Origin: Ornithinibacillus salinisoli
GTDB lineage: Bacteria > Bacillota > Bacilli > Bacillales > Amphibacillaceae
Length of the DNA stretch: 64,000 nucleotides
NCBI RefSeq assembly: GCF_042682545.1
Contig: NZ_JBHUHQ010000017.1
Direction: 5' to 3' (one strand)
This document shows, one piece after another, positions 33,770 through 42,145 of this stretch. Each line of letters opens with the position of its first letter. Within the stretch, counting starts at the first letter, position 1. Both the position numbers and the translations under genes were made by a program. The notes beneath the pieces are model-generated. The model did no database searches. It saw nothing but the letters and a program-made list of their open reading frames with translations, and was not told where the DNA came from.

Positions 33770-33801
33770 GTCCCTCTACAGTTCATGTAGGGGGACATTT
33801 T
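33770..33801 (+). terminator. Intrinsic terminator of the lysine-catabolism operon
   Basis: GTCCCTCTACA (33770-33780) pairs with TGTAGGGGGAC (33786-33796), one wobble, then ATTTT. It separates the operon from the IclR gene. Confidence 0.7.
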
Positions 33802-33821
33802 CCTTAATAAGGGGAATGGTC

Positions 33822-34595
33822 ATGAATCAAAGTGTGGTCAAAGCATTAAATCTATTAGAATTGTTTTCAGAGGATGTCCATGAATTAACCTTAAAAGAAA
33901 TTGCATTTCGGTCAAACCTTCCGAAGCCTACCGCATATAGACTGTTATCTTCTTTAGAGGAGATGGGTTTCTTATATAAATTAAAGGATACCGAACACGA
34001 TAGTCGCTATCGGCTAGGCCTAAAACTATTGGAATTAGGTCAACTCGTAGCAGATCAACTAGAAGTAAGAAGAGTTGCGTTACCATCTATGAAAAAGCTA
34101 GCAGAAGAAATCAATGAAGCGGTACACTTAGTGGTTGTGAATCATCAACAGGCTACTTATATTGAAAAAGTGGAAAGTAACAAGGCATTACGGTTATATA
34201 CAAGAATTGGCAAAAGCTCACCACTCTATATAGGTTCCGGTCCGAAATTATTACTCGCATATTTGGAAGAAGATCAACAACAAAATATTTTGCGTGAAAT
34301 GAATACGAAGTCATTAACAGAAAAGACCATTCAAAAAGAAAAATTAATGAAGGAATTAACCTTCATTCGAGAACAGGGATATGCTTACAGTGTTGGGGAG
34401 CAGGATACCGATACTACAGGGATCTCTTATCCGATTTTTGACCACCGAAATCGAGTGATAGCAGCTCTTACTGTAAGTGGCTTGTCTAGCTACTTTACTG
34501 GAGAAGGCTTACAGAAGATAAAAACAGAAACATTGCAGACAGCAATGACAATATCCGAAAAATTAGGCTATCGTGGACAGCTAAGAAGGGATTGA
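33822..34595 (+). CDS. IclR-family transcription regulator
   Basis: 257 residues. An N-terminal winged helix (LTLKEIAFRSNLPKPTAYRL then LLSSLEEMGFLYK, about 20-55) is followed by the IclR effector domain (about 75-250) with AVHLVVVNHQQATYIEKV, GSGPKLLLAYL and SYPIFDHRNRVIAALTVSG. IclR proteins bind short palindromes and respond to a small carboxylate. The adjacent catabolic operon and the ATATGAAAT-GAC-ATTTCATAT palindrome at 27928 make lysine breakdown its likely target. The ATG at 33822 was chosen because AAGGGGA abuts an earlier ATG at 33816. Confidence 0.88.
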   Translation: MNQSVVKALNLLELFSEDVHELTLKEIAFRSNLPKPTAYRLLSSLEEMGFLYKLKDTEHDSRYRLGLKLLELGQLVADQLEVRRVALPSMKKLAEEINEAVHLVVVNHQQATYIEKVESNKALRLYTRIGKSSPLYIGSGPKLLLAYLEEDQQQNILREMNTKSLTEKTIQKEKLMKELTFIREQGYAYSVGEQDTDTTGISYPIFDHRNRVIAALTVSGLSSYFTGEGLQKIKTETLQTAMTISEKLGYRGQLRRD

Positions 34596-34601
34596 TGCTG
34601 A

Positions 34602-34913
34602 ATGAATACTGTATTTATAGCAGGACATGCCCGACTTCCATCAGGTATGGCAGCAAAAAGTATCTATGATACGCTAACAATTACAGCTGAAATTGATAAA
34701 AAATATGGTGTAATCGTAACAGCTGGTTGTACTTTAGCTACAGTGCACGGGCGTGAGTTTGTTCAACAACTTCTAAGGGGATATAGCTTACAGGAAGGTA
34801 TTGAACAGCCGGTGGAGCAGGTAAAACAGCATTATTTAGGAAAAGCAGGAAATGCATTAGTTTCTGCCCTAAAGGATTTATATAAGCAATATGAATCGTA
34901 TTTAGAAAACTAG
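34602..34913 (+). CDS. DUF3870 protein
   Basis: 103 residues that I match to DUF3870 from the opening VFIAGHARLPSGMAA, then YGVIVTAGCTLAT and YLGKAGNALVSALKDLY. Members are small cytoplasmic proteins of unknown role, often near catabolic genes. It follows the IclR gene by 6 bases and is probably translated from the same message; AAGGG lies about 11 bases before the ATG. A strong terminator follows. Confidence 0.75.
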   Translation: MNTVFIAGHARLPSGMAAKSIYDTLTITAEIDKKYGVIVTAGCTLATVHGREFVQQLLRGYSLQEGIEQPVEQVKQHYLGKAGNALVSALKDLYKQYESYLEN

Positions 34914-34935
34914 AGAGGGTAAAGGATCGGAAAAA

Positions 34936-34963
34936 AATAGCAGGGAAATCCCTGCTATTTTTT
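34936..34963 (+). terminator. Intrinsic terminator
   Basis: AATAGCAGGGA (34936-34946) pairs with TCCCTGCTATT (34949-34959), then T residues. Confidence 0.85.
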
Positions 34964-35003
34964 ATGTTCGAGGTTATGAAGTATAAAACTATGTCAGATA
35001 CTA

Positions 35004-35254
35004 AGCGATCAGCCACCAAAGTTGATCCACACCCTCCAAAGTTGAGCGATCAAACTCCAAAGTTGATCCACACACTCCAAAAGTTGAGCGATCAAACTCC
35101 AAAGTTGATCCACACACTCCAAAAGTTGAGCGATCAAACTCCAAAGTTGAGCCACACCCTCGAAAGTTGAGCGATCAGCCACCAAAGTTGATCCACACAC
35201 ACCAAAGTTGAGCGACCAGCCACCAAAGTTGATCCACAGACTCCGAAGTCAACC
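35004..35254. repeat. Tandem array of a 20-21-base motif in two alternating forms
   Basis: About eleven units. Form A is CCAAAGTTGATCCACACACT; form B is CCAAAAGTTGAGCGATCAAA followed by CT. They alternate, giving a higher-order repeat of about 41-42 bases that is nearly identical in the centre and diverged at the edges. There are no unique spacers and no cas genes, so it is not CRISPR. It is open in several frames only because of its periodicity. Bases 35255-35345 hold nothing recognisable apart from an ACCCCAGCCTCA repeat-end-like string at 35316. Confidence 0.85.
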
Positions 35255-35345
35255 AAGACCGTATAAACTTCCTATGTTATAATCTATCGTCTTTAGACTC
35301 GAAGTTTTTAGTTTTACCCCAGCCTCATATGATTTTCGCTTTAAA

Positions 35346-36791
35346 TTATTCTATTCCAATCGATATAAACTTTTTCTCTAAAAATTCATCCATGCCGTGG
35401 TGGCCACCTTCTTTTCCATGACCGGATTGTTTAATTCCTCCAAATGGTGCTTCTGGTACTGCTGGGAATACATCATTAACACCGACGATTCCATAGTCTA
35501 GCTTTTCAGCGACTCGTAATGTTCGTGAAGTGTTTTCTGTGAAAATATAAGCAGCTAAGCCATAATCTGTATTATTGGCTTTTTGGATTACACTGCCTTC
35601 ATCCGAGAATGTTTGAATAGGGAATAGTGGCCCGAAAGTTTCTTCACGCATGACGACCATATCGTCTGTTACATTCGATATTACTGTAGGTGGGTAAAAG
35701 TAACCTTGTAAATCGCCATCCCATTTGCTTCCTCCACAAACAATATTTGCTCCTTTTTGAACCGCGTCATCTAAATGGGCTTGCACTTTTTTAGCTGCAT
35801 TCTCACTGATTAACGGTCCAAGGTCGGTTCCCTGGTCAAATCCTGATCCAACTTTTAGTTGTAAGACTTTTTCTTTTAACACGTTAGTAAATTCTTCAGC
35901 TATGGATTCATGCACATATAGCCTATTCGCACAAATACAAGTTTGCCCATTGTTTCTGAATTTACTTCCAAGTGCTAGTGTTGTAGCTTTCTCGATATCC
36001 GCATCTTCAAATGCAATAATTGGTGCATGACCACCTAGTTCAAGCGCAACTTTTTTTACATGATTCGCGCTTTCCCGCATCAAGTATTTTCCTACTTCGG
36101 TAGAGCCGGTAAAGGTGATAAGCTTTACTTCTTTATTTGATAGCATTTCTTTCCCAATTGCTTCGGCATCACCTGTTACGAGGTTAACTACTCCAGCTGG
36201 CATGCCAGCTTTTTCAAAAATTTTAACGATCTCGATTGCTGATAGTGGTGTCTCTGGTGATGGTTTTAATACAACGGTACATCCGGCAGCAAGTGCTGGG
36301 CCTAACTTCCGGGTAATCATTGATGATGGGAAGTTCCATGGCGTAATAGCCCCAACAACACCAATTGGTTTTGGTATAACTAACATACGTTTTGTTTTAA
36401 CCGATGAAGGAATCCACTCACCATAGCCCCTGCTAGCCTCTTCTGCATACCATAATAAGAATCCAGCAGCACCTTTTACTTCTCCAATTGCTTCATTCAA
36501 TGGTTTTCCTTGTTCTCGTGTTAAAATCTTTCCTAGTCGTTCGGCATCTTTCCGCATAAATTCAGATGCTTTATACAAGACTCGTGAGCGCTGTCTGCCA
36601 GTCATTTCACTCCATGTTGAGAAAGCTTGAGATGCGGCATCAATTGCCTCTTTAGTTTCTTGTGCACCACCATAAGCTACTTCAGTTATCGGTTCCAGTG
36701 TAGCTGGGTTGTAAATCACTTGTGTCTGAGAAGATTCAACCTCTTTCCATTTTCCGTTAATATAAATGCTTTCGGTTAACGTTTGAATCAT
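35346..36791 (-). CDS. GabD/DavD-type aldehyde dehydrogenase, candidate glutarate-semialdehyde dehydrogenase
   Basis: 481 residues, the standard length of succinate/glutarate semialdehyde dehydrogenases. Motifs: TPWNFPSSMI, GSTEVGKYLM, LELGGHAPIIAFEDADIEKA (general-base Glu), FRNNGQTCICANRLYV (catalytic Cys) and EAPFGGIKQSGHGKEGG. The family oxidises C4-C5 omega-carboxy aldehydes. Its operon also carries a CoA-transferase and an acyl-CoA dehydrogenase, which points to glutarate rather than GABA metabolism. GAGGAGGT precedes the ATG at 36791; 131 bases separate it from the acyl-CoA dehydrogenase gene, without an evident terminator. Confidence 0.85.
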   Translation of the reverse strand: MIQTLTESIYINGKWKEVESSQTQVIYNPATLEPITEVAYGGAQETKEAIDAASQAFSTWSEMTGRQRSRVLYKASEFMRKDAERLGKILTREQGKPLNEAIGEVKGAAGFLLWYAEEASRGYGEWIPSSVKTKRMLVIPKPIGVVGAITPWNFPSSMITRKLGPALAAGCTVVLKPSPETPLSAIEIVKIFEKAGMPAGVVNLVTGDAEAIGKEMLSNKEVKLITFTGSTEVGKYLMRESANHVKKVALELGGHAPIIAFEDADIEKATTLALGSKFRNNGQTCICANRLYVHESIAEEFTNVLKEKVLQLKVGSGFDQGTDLGPLISENAAKKVQAHLDDAVQKGANIVCGGSKWDGDLQGYFYPPTVISNVTDDMVVMREETFGPLFPIQTFSDEGSVIQKANNTDYGLAAYIFTENTSRTLRVAEKLDYGIVGVNDVFPAVPEAPFGGIKQSGHGKEGGHHGMDEFLEKKFISIGIE

Positions 36792-36922
36792 TTGTCATTT
36801 ACCTCCTCATATTTTTTTGGTAGTCGTACAAAAGAAGATAGATAGATTCGCACGACACTTGGAAAAATTACTTAAGTTAAGCATATCGCACCTACCCTTT
36901 CCTATCAATTAGTACTGGTTGG

Positions 36923-38131
36923 TTATTTCATGAATTCTTTCTCATCCGACTCCCAAGCAGGAAGCATTTTATTTAATGGCTTATCCTGTCGATAACCAAG
37001 TACATACTCAGCCTGCATGATGGTGTGTATTTCACGTGTTCCTTCGTAGATTACAGGTGCTTTCGAGTTACGCAAATATCTTTCCACTGGATATTCATCT
37101 GAATAGCCATATGCACCATGAACCTGCATCGCATCATCAGCAGCTTTATTAGCAAAATCACAGGCCTGCCATTTAGCGAGCGAGGTTTCTCTTGTATTGC
37201 GTTTCCCCTCATTTTTTAATTCACCTGCACGATAGACTAGTAGACGGCTCATCTGTAATCCAGCTTCCATTTTGGCAATCATTTGCTGAACGAGCTGATG
37301 TTTTCCAATAGGTTTGCCAAATGTATCACGTTCGTGGCAGTAATTTACACTCGCTTCTAAACAAGCCATAATTTGCCCAACAGCACCGGCGGCAACGGTA
37401 AAACGTCCATTATCTAATGCAGACATGGCAATTTTAAATCCCTCCCCTTCTTCTCCTAGAAGATTATCTGCAGGTACCTTAACATCTTCAAAAAATATTT
37501 CTCCAGTGTTTCCAGACCGGATTCCATGCTTTCCTTTAATTGCTTTAGAAGAAAAGCCTTCCCATGTTCGTTCTACAATGAAAGCAGAAATTCCATGATG
37601 TCTCTTTGATTTATCCGTATAAGCGAAGACTAGAAAATGATCAGCCGTATCGCATAAAGAGATCCATGTTTTTTGTCCATTAAGAATATAATGATCACCA
37701 TCTTTTACCGCAGTGGATTGAAGGGCGGCTACGTCTGACCCGGCGCCAGGCTCTGTCAGTCCGAATGCACCAATCTTTGTTCCTTTTGCTTGAGGAACAA
37801 GATACTTTTGTTTTTGTTCCTCCGTACCCCATTGTAAGAGTGTCATACTATTTAAGCCGGTATGCACAGAAACAGCGGTACGAAAAGCGGTGTCTCCTCG
37901 TTCTAATTCCTCGCAAACAATAGCAAGCGAGTTATAATCCATTCCACTCCCGCCATAGTTTTCTGGTATACAAACTCCCATTAACCCAAGGTCTGCTAAC
38001 TTCGGTATGATAGCTGGGTCAAACTTACCTTGCCGATCCCATTCTGTTATATATGGCATAATCTCTTTATCTACAAAACTTCTAACTGTGTCCCTTAGCA
38101 TCTTTTGCTCTTCTGAAAAATGAAAATTCAT
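36923..38131 (-). CDS. Acyl-CoA dehydrogenase, candidate glutaryl-CoA dehydrogenase
   Basis: 402 residues with the complete flavoprotein ACAD fold. FAD and substrate motifs: FGLTEPGAGSDVAALQS and QKTWISLCDTADHFLV; the catalytic Glu in VIYEGTREIHTIMQ. It oxidises the alpha-beta bond of an acyl-CoA, passing electrons to ETF. Length fits glutaryl-CoA dehydrogenase, which also decarboxylates to crotonyl-CoA, but short-chain enzymes look alike and I cannot verify the specificity residues. The neighbouring CaiB-type transferase and GabD-like gene support the glutaryl reading. AGGAGTTGATGAAACA precedes the ATG; 14 bases after the transferase gene. Confidence 0.85.
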   Translation of the reverse strand: MNFHFSEEQKMLRDTVRSFVDKEIMPYITEWDRQGKFDPAIIPKLADLGLMGVCIPENYGGSGMDYNSLAIVCEELERGDTAFRTAVSVHTGLNSMTLLQWGTEEQKQKYLVPQAKGTKIGAFGLTEPGAGSDVAALQSTAVKDGDHYILNGQKTWISLCDTADHFLVFAYTDKSKRHHGISAFIVERTWEGFSSKAIKGKHGIRSGNTGEIFFEDVKVPADNLLGEEGEGFKIAMSALDNGRFTVAAGAVGQIMACLEASVNYCHERDTFGKPIGKHQLVQQMIAKMEAGLQMSRLLVYRAGELKNEGKRNTRETSLAKWQACDFANKAADDAMQVHGAYGYSDEYPVERYLRNSKAPVIYEGTREIHTIMQAEYVLGYRQDKPLNKMLPAWESDEKEFMK

Positions 38132-38145
38132 TGTTTCATCAACTC

Positions 38146-39297
38146 CTAATTTTTATTCCGTAATTTTGTGAAAATATCATGATTGTGCTCACCTGCATCA
38201 GGAGGGTGATGCCTCATCGTTACAGGTGTTCTAGATAGTTTTAATGGACTACCAATCATTTTTATCTTCCCTGCTGTTGGATGTTCCATATCCATAAACA
38301 TATGTCGCGCATGTAGTTGAGGATCGTGAGTTACTTCTTCAAGATTTTGAATTGGTCCGCATGGTATGTTTTTTTCTTTACATTTTTCCTGCCAATAGGA
38401 CGTCGGTTTTGTGAGGAAAACTTCCTGTAATAATGGAACTAATACCTCTCGATTTGCCACACGATCTGGATTTGTTTTAAACCTGTCATCTTCACTATAT
38501 TTAGGTTTATCTAAAATAGTACACAAAGTCTTAAACTGATTGTCATTTCCAACAGCAATGACCATTTCTCCGTCCATCGTTTGAAATGTTTGATAAGGAA
38601 CGATATTGGCGTGATGATTACCTAATGCAGTTGGAATTTTTCCAGACATTAGATAATTGCTCCCAATATTAACAAGTGCACTGACAGCAGAATCATAAAG
38701 TGAAATATCTATTTTTTGCCCTTTGCCCGAATGATATCGCTCCAGTAACGCTCCTTGAATACCGATACAAGCATACATGCCGGTTAAAATATCGGTGATG
38801 GCTACTCCAAATTTTTGTGGGCCGGAGCTCTCATCACCTGTTATACTCATTAGACCGCTCATCGCTTGGATAATAAAATCATAACCAGGCATGTCTTTAT
38901 ATGGACCTGTTTCACCAAATCCTGTAATGGAACAGTACACAAGCTTTGGGTTAATTTCAGCAAGTGTTTCATAATCCAAACCGAAGCGTTCCATTGTTCC
39001 GGTTTTAAAGTTATGAATAACTACATCACTTTCTTCAACAAGCTCTTTAATTACTTCAATGCCTTCATCTGTTTTTAAATCAATCGTAATGCTTTTTTTG
39101 TTTCGGTTCGCACATAAGTAATAGGCACTAACATCCTGTTGGAAAGGGGGACCCCATTTTCGCGTTTCATCACTGCCACCAGGTGCTTCTACTTTTAATA
39201 CTTCTGCACCGAGATCACCTAGGACCATCGTACAGTAGGGGCCAGCAAGGACCCGTGATAAATCAAGAATTCGAATATGACTTAAGGCACCAGTCAC
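38146..39297 (-). CDS. CaiB/BaiF (family III) CoA-transferase, candidate glutarate CoA-transferase
   Basis: 383 residues, class III CoA-transferase. Motifs: ILDLSRVLAGPYCTMVLGDL, KVEAPGGSDETRKWGPPF, NRNKKSITIDL and ITDILTGMYA, with the Asp that forms the acyl-aspartyl intermediate. In animals a member of this family moves CoA from succinyl-CoA to glutarate, which fits the operon here; other acids are possible. The GTG at 39297 is the likely start (AAAGGAG 7 bases upstream); the ATG at 39321 lies upstream of that site. First gene of the leftward operon and directly downstream of a terminator-like hairpin. Confidence 0.82.
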   Translation of the reverse strand: MTGALSHIRILDLSRVLAGPYCTMVLGDLGAEVLKVEAPGGSDETRKWGPPFQQDVSAYYLCANRNKKSITIDLKTDEGIEVIKELVEESDVVIHNFKTGTMERFGLDYETLAEINPKLVYCSITGFGETGPYKDMPGYDFIIQAMSGLMSITGDESSGPQKFGVAITDILTGMYACIGIQGALLERYHSGKGQKIDISLYDSAVSALVNIGSNYLMSGKIPTALGNHHANIVPYQTFQTMDGEMVIAVGNDNQFKTLCTILDKPKYSEDDRFKTNPDRVANREVLVPLLQEVFLTKPTSYWQEKCKEKNIPCGPIQNLEEVTHDPQLHARHMFMDMEHPTAGKIKMIGSPLKLSRTPVTMRHHPPDAGEHNHDIFTKLRNKN

Positions 39298-39314
39298 TGT
39301 TTCACTCCTTTCTT

Positions 39315-39380
39315 TTTTCATAGAAAAAAGCCAGTTCAAATAGACCACAGGTAGCTGTAAGTCAAGATGAACTGGCTTTT
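39315..39380 (-). promoter_or_regulatory. Terminator-like hairpin in the leader of the CoA-transferase operon
   Basis: AAAAGCCAGTTCA and TGAACTGGCTTTT form 13-bp arms around a 29-base loop at about 39327-39380. Read leftward, the stem is followed by TTTTTTC and then the ribosome site of the CoA-transferase gene. No gene ends upstream in this direction, so it looks like a leader terminator (attenuation) rather than a gene end. The loop may hold an antiterminator. Confidence 0.55.
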
Positions 39381-39517
39381 ACTTGTTGGATCAGACCTGG
39401 CGTTGGACTGTAAACAAGTTAGGCAGTATATCATATTATTTAGGAAGGTCATGAGAGGTAGTGTTGTGGCACTTCATCATGACTTATTACTATTAGTTTA
39501 ATGTATTCCGAATAATT

Positions 39518-39532
39518 TGTAAACGCTTTACA
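39518..39532. promoter_or_regulatory. Palindrome resembling a cre site
   Basis: TGTAAA-CGC-TTTACA in the divergent region between the glutarate operon and the SMP-30 gene. It looks like a CcpA site, but cre centres are two bases and this one has three, so the fit is imperfect. The rest of 39381-39681 shows no gene. Confidence 0.35.
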
Positions 39533-39681
39533 GTAAAATGATTCGTTTTCCTCACTGGATTGGGTAGGTGTAATTTACTTTCATCGATAGGTTTTTAAAT
39601 AGAATAATCATGTCAGAATCTTATGTTAGAATAAAGCTAGAACGAAGCAATGAATTTGATATTTTATGGTGGTGTTTTTAC

Positions 39682-40560
39682 ATGGAAGGTAAAGTTGAAT
39701 TAGTAGTAGATGCCAAAGCAATCTTAGGTGAAGGTCCTTGTTGGGATGTTGAACAACAACGATTGTATTGGGTGGATATTGTAGAGAAAAAGGTTTTTAT
39801 GTTTAATCCACTTACAAAAGAAAATCGATCAATCCAGTTGGAACAGCATGTTGGAGCAATTGTTCCAAGGAATGATCAGGAGACAGTAGTAGCGTTAGAG
39901 GATGGATTTTATTTATTAAACATAGAATCAGAAGAAATTACCCAAATTCATGAAATAGAAAGCCATTTACCAAACAATCGTTTTAATGATGGTAAATCAG
40001 ATGCTTATGGGCGATTTTGGGCAGGTACAATGGCTAAAACAAATGCCATGGAACAAGGCGCGCTCTATTGTTTGGAAACGAATGGAACCGTAAAAAAGAA
40101 AGTTAATCAGGTCAGTATTTCCAATGGAATCGCGTGGTCCAGTGATCACAAGTATATGTATTACATAGACACACCTACCCAAAAAGTAGTGCGTTATAAC
40201 TTTCATATTCACACGGGTGATATGGAACATCCAACCGATATAATCGACTTTACGAATGAAGTAGGATTTCCAGATGGTATGACAATTGATGCGGATGGTA
40301 TGTTGTGGATTGCCCATTGGGGAGGAGCAAAAGTATCCAAGTGGAATTCGAATACGGGTGAAAAATTGTCTGTTGTGGAAGTACCGGCATTACATGTTAC
40401 TTCTTGTGCATTTGGGGGCATCGATTTAGAGGATTTATATATTACAACCGCAAGAGAAGGAATGGATGATAATCAGCTAGCAAAATACCCAAATGCAGGG
40501 GGCCTGTTTAAAGTTAATTTAGGCGTGAAAGGAATGCCTGCTAACTACTTTAAAGGGTAA
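39682..40560 (+). CDS. SMP-30/gluconolactonase/LRE-family protein
   Basis: 292 residues, a six-bladed beta-propeller by family. Metal and active-site signatures: AILGEGPCWD (Glu), RFNDGKSDAYGRFWAGTM (Asn and Asp), VSISNGIAWS (Asn) and GFPDGMTIDADG (Asp). These calcium or zinc lactonases hydrolyse sugar lactones. The ATG at 39682 was chosen because the protein then begins like the family (MEGKVELVVDAKAILGEGP) and has normal length; the ATG at 39610 adds 24 atypical residues. It is followed 24 bases later by the kinase-like gene. Substrate unknown. Confidence 0.82.
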   Translation: MEGKVELVVDAKAILGEGPCWDVEQQRLYWVDIVEKKVFMFNPLTKENRSIQLEQHVGAIVPRNDQETVVALEDGFYLLNIESEEITQIHEIESHLPNNRFNDGKSDAYGRFWAGTMAKTNAMEQGALYCLETNGTVKKKVNQVSISNGIAWSSDHKYMYYIDTPTQKVVRYNFHIHTGDMEHPTDIIDFTNEVGFPDGMTIDADGMLWIAHWGGAKVSKWNSNTGEKLSVVEVPALHVTSCAFGGIDLEDLYITTAREGMDDNQLAKYPNAGGLFKVNLGVKGMPANYFKG

Positions 40561-40584
40561 GTAGACAAAAGGAATGAGAAAGTA

Positions 40585-41538
40585 ATGGAAGCTAATATAT
40601 ATAAGATTTTGCAGGATTATTATCATTTGAAGGTACAGAAGATTACCTCGCAACAAGGAGGATGGGCAGCACTCGCATATAAGGTGATTACGAATAAAAG
40701 TAATTTTTTCCTTAAGGTATATGAGAAAAAAAGAGCTTCCACTAAAGAGTTAACGGATGTAATTGATTACTACATGCCATTAGTGTTAGAGATTGCTGAA
40801 AATGATGTGTTAACAGGCAGAATACCTAAACCTATAATGACAAGTGATAATGCATATAAATGTGAAGATGAACTTGCTTTATATATGCTGTATCCGTATA
40901 TAGATGGTGAGACTATTGGCAATCAACCACTTCAACCAATCGAAGTTACACAATATGCTGAAATGATTGCAGAACTTCATCAAATAAAAAGTATGAATAT
41001 TAATGAAAAATTGAAGGAGAAATTTGAGGTTTCCTTTGCAGAAAATCTGAAACAAAGGCTTACACAGAAACAAGACCAAGAATTAACAACCTTCCTTTAT
41101 CCATACAAAGTCCAATTAATTGAGTTAATCGATCAATTGGTTCACCTAGGGATGGAATTAAAGCAACAACAACTTCCTTTTTCATTGGTTCATACAGATC
41201 TTCATCATTGGAACTTGATGAGAGAAAATGATCGTCTAATCATTATTGACTGGGAGGGACTGCAGTTAGCTCCTGCAGAGGCAGACTTAATGTTTGTCAT
41301 GGACCAGTCTTATAAAACCAAGTTTTTAGAAACATATGTGGAGAATCGTCCGGATTATACTATTCATAATGATGTCCTAAGTTACTACCAGTTGAAAAGA
41401 AAGCTTGAAGATATATGGGAATTTATCGTACAGCTTCTAGAAGAGCCTTTGACGTTGAAGGAACGAAGGAAAGTGTTTGATTATATTCAAGAAGAACTAT
41501 ATGACGTAAAAGAAAAGACACAGGATCCTGAAAAATGA
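40585..41538 (+). CDS. Aminoglycoside phosphotransferase (APH)-fold kinase-like protein
   Basis: 317 residues of the APH/choline-kinase/CotS fold. The catalytic loop is HTDLHHWNLM (Brenner motif HxDxxxxN) and the metal motif is IIDWEGLQLAPAEADL. An N-lobe Lys is likely in FFLKVYEKK. Such proteins phosphorylate small hydroxyl compounds; a resistance role is not implied. AAGGAATGAG lies upstream of the ATG. It probably shares a transcript with the SMP-30 gene. Target not visible. Confidence 0.8.
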   Translation: MEANIYKILQDYYHLKVQKITSQQGGWAALAYKVITNKSNFFLKVYEKKRASTKELTDVIDYYMPLVLEIAENDVLTGRIPKPIMTSDNAYKCEDELALYMLYPYIDGETIGNQPLQPIEVTQYAEMIAELHQIKSMNINEKLKEKFEVSFAENLKQRLTQKQDQELTTFLYPYKVQLIELIDQLVHLGMELKQQQLPFSLVHTDLHHWNLMRENDRLIIIDWEGLQLAPAEADLMFVMDQSYKTKFLETYVENRPDYTIHNDVLSYYQLKRKLEDIWEFIVQLLEEPLTLKERRKVFDYIQEELYDVKEKTQDPEK

Positions 41539-41660
41539 AATTATCTTGTTTGTATTGACATTATAAACAAACTAAAAACAGGAACATATGTTTGTGTAAA
41601 TAGATCGGTTGGTGTAGAATAAATAGTGTACAATTCGATTAATTAATGGGGGAAAGCATT

Positions 41661-42110
41661 ATGAAGAAAACTTTTCGTCAGTTTGAGAAAACAATAGAAG
41701 AGATTTTAAAATTAAAAGATGCATCTGAAACAGAATTAGGTAAGCCTATAAGCAAGGGGAAATGGTCAATTAGGGAAATTGTGGGACATTTACTTTATTG
41801 GGATAAATATAATCTTGAAAAGATGGTTCCATTAATGGCGGAAGGTGCTAATTTGCCAGAATTTCCAGACCACGACGAGCATAATCGCGAAGCTATAACC
41901 TTTTTAAAAGACTATTCAGTTGAAAAGATCATCGATCATTTTGCAATGACACGAAGAGATTTATTAAAAAGTATAACAAACCTGGATGGAGATATTCGAT
42001 TTACGATTGGTGGAGGTAAAAGAAAATTTTCGGTAGAAAGCTTTATAAAAATATTTTTAGAACATGATATCCACCACTTAAAACAGATTAATAACTTATT
42101 AATAGACTGA
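41661..42110 (+). CDS. DinB-family metal-binding protein
   Basis: 149 residues, a four-helix bundle by family. The three metal His are seen in IVGHLLYWDKYN and LEHDIHHLKQI. DinB/YfiT proteins act as thiol- or glutathione/bacillithiol-dependent transferases or are induced by DNA damage; many have no known activity. GGGGGAAA precedes the ATG at 41661, so the ATG at 41646 is not used. The next gene's ribosome site begins 20 bases after the stop, which suggests co-transcription. Confidence 0.82.
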   Translation: MKKTFRQFEKTIEEILKLKDASETELGKPISKGKWSIREIVGHLLYWDKYNLEKMVPLMAEGANLPEFPDHDEHNREAITFLKDYSVEKIIDHFAMTRRDLLKSITNLDGDIRFTIGGGKRKFSVESFIKIFLEHDIHHLKQINNLLID

Positions 42111-42145
42111 ACTTGTCTTCTCAGTTTAAAAAGGAGGTGAATGAA

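Noticed and set aside
34964..35200. Open frames in both directions across the tandem repeat
   Set aside because: They exist because the repeat has few stops; there is no ribosome site and the translation only repeats a short peptide.
35004..35254. Possible CRISPR array
   Set aside because: Units follow each other directly without unique spacers, the unit is too short, and no cas genes are present.
39518..39532. Catabolite-responsive element
   Set aside because: TGTAAA-CGC-TTTACA has a three-base centre whereas cre sites have two; kept only as a palindrome of unknown use.
40585..41538. Aminoglycoside resistance gene
   Set aside because: Shares only the kinase fold and HxDxxxxN loop; chromosomal context with a lactonase-like gene gives no sign of resistance function.
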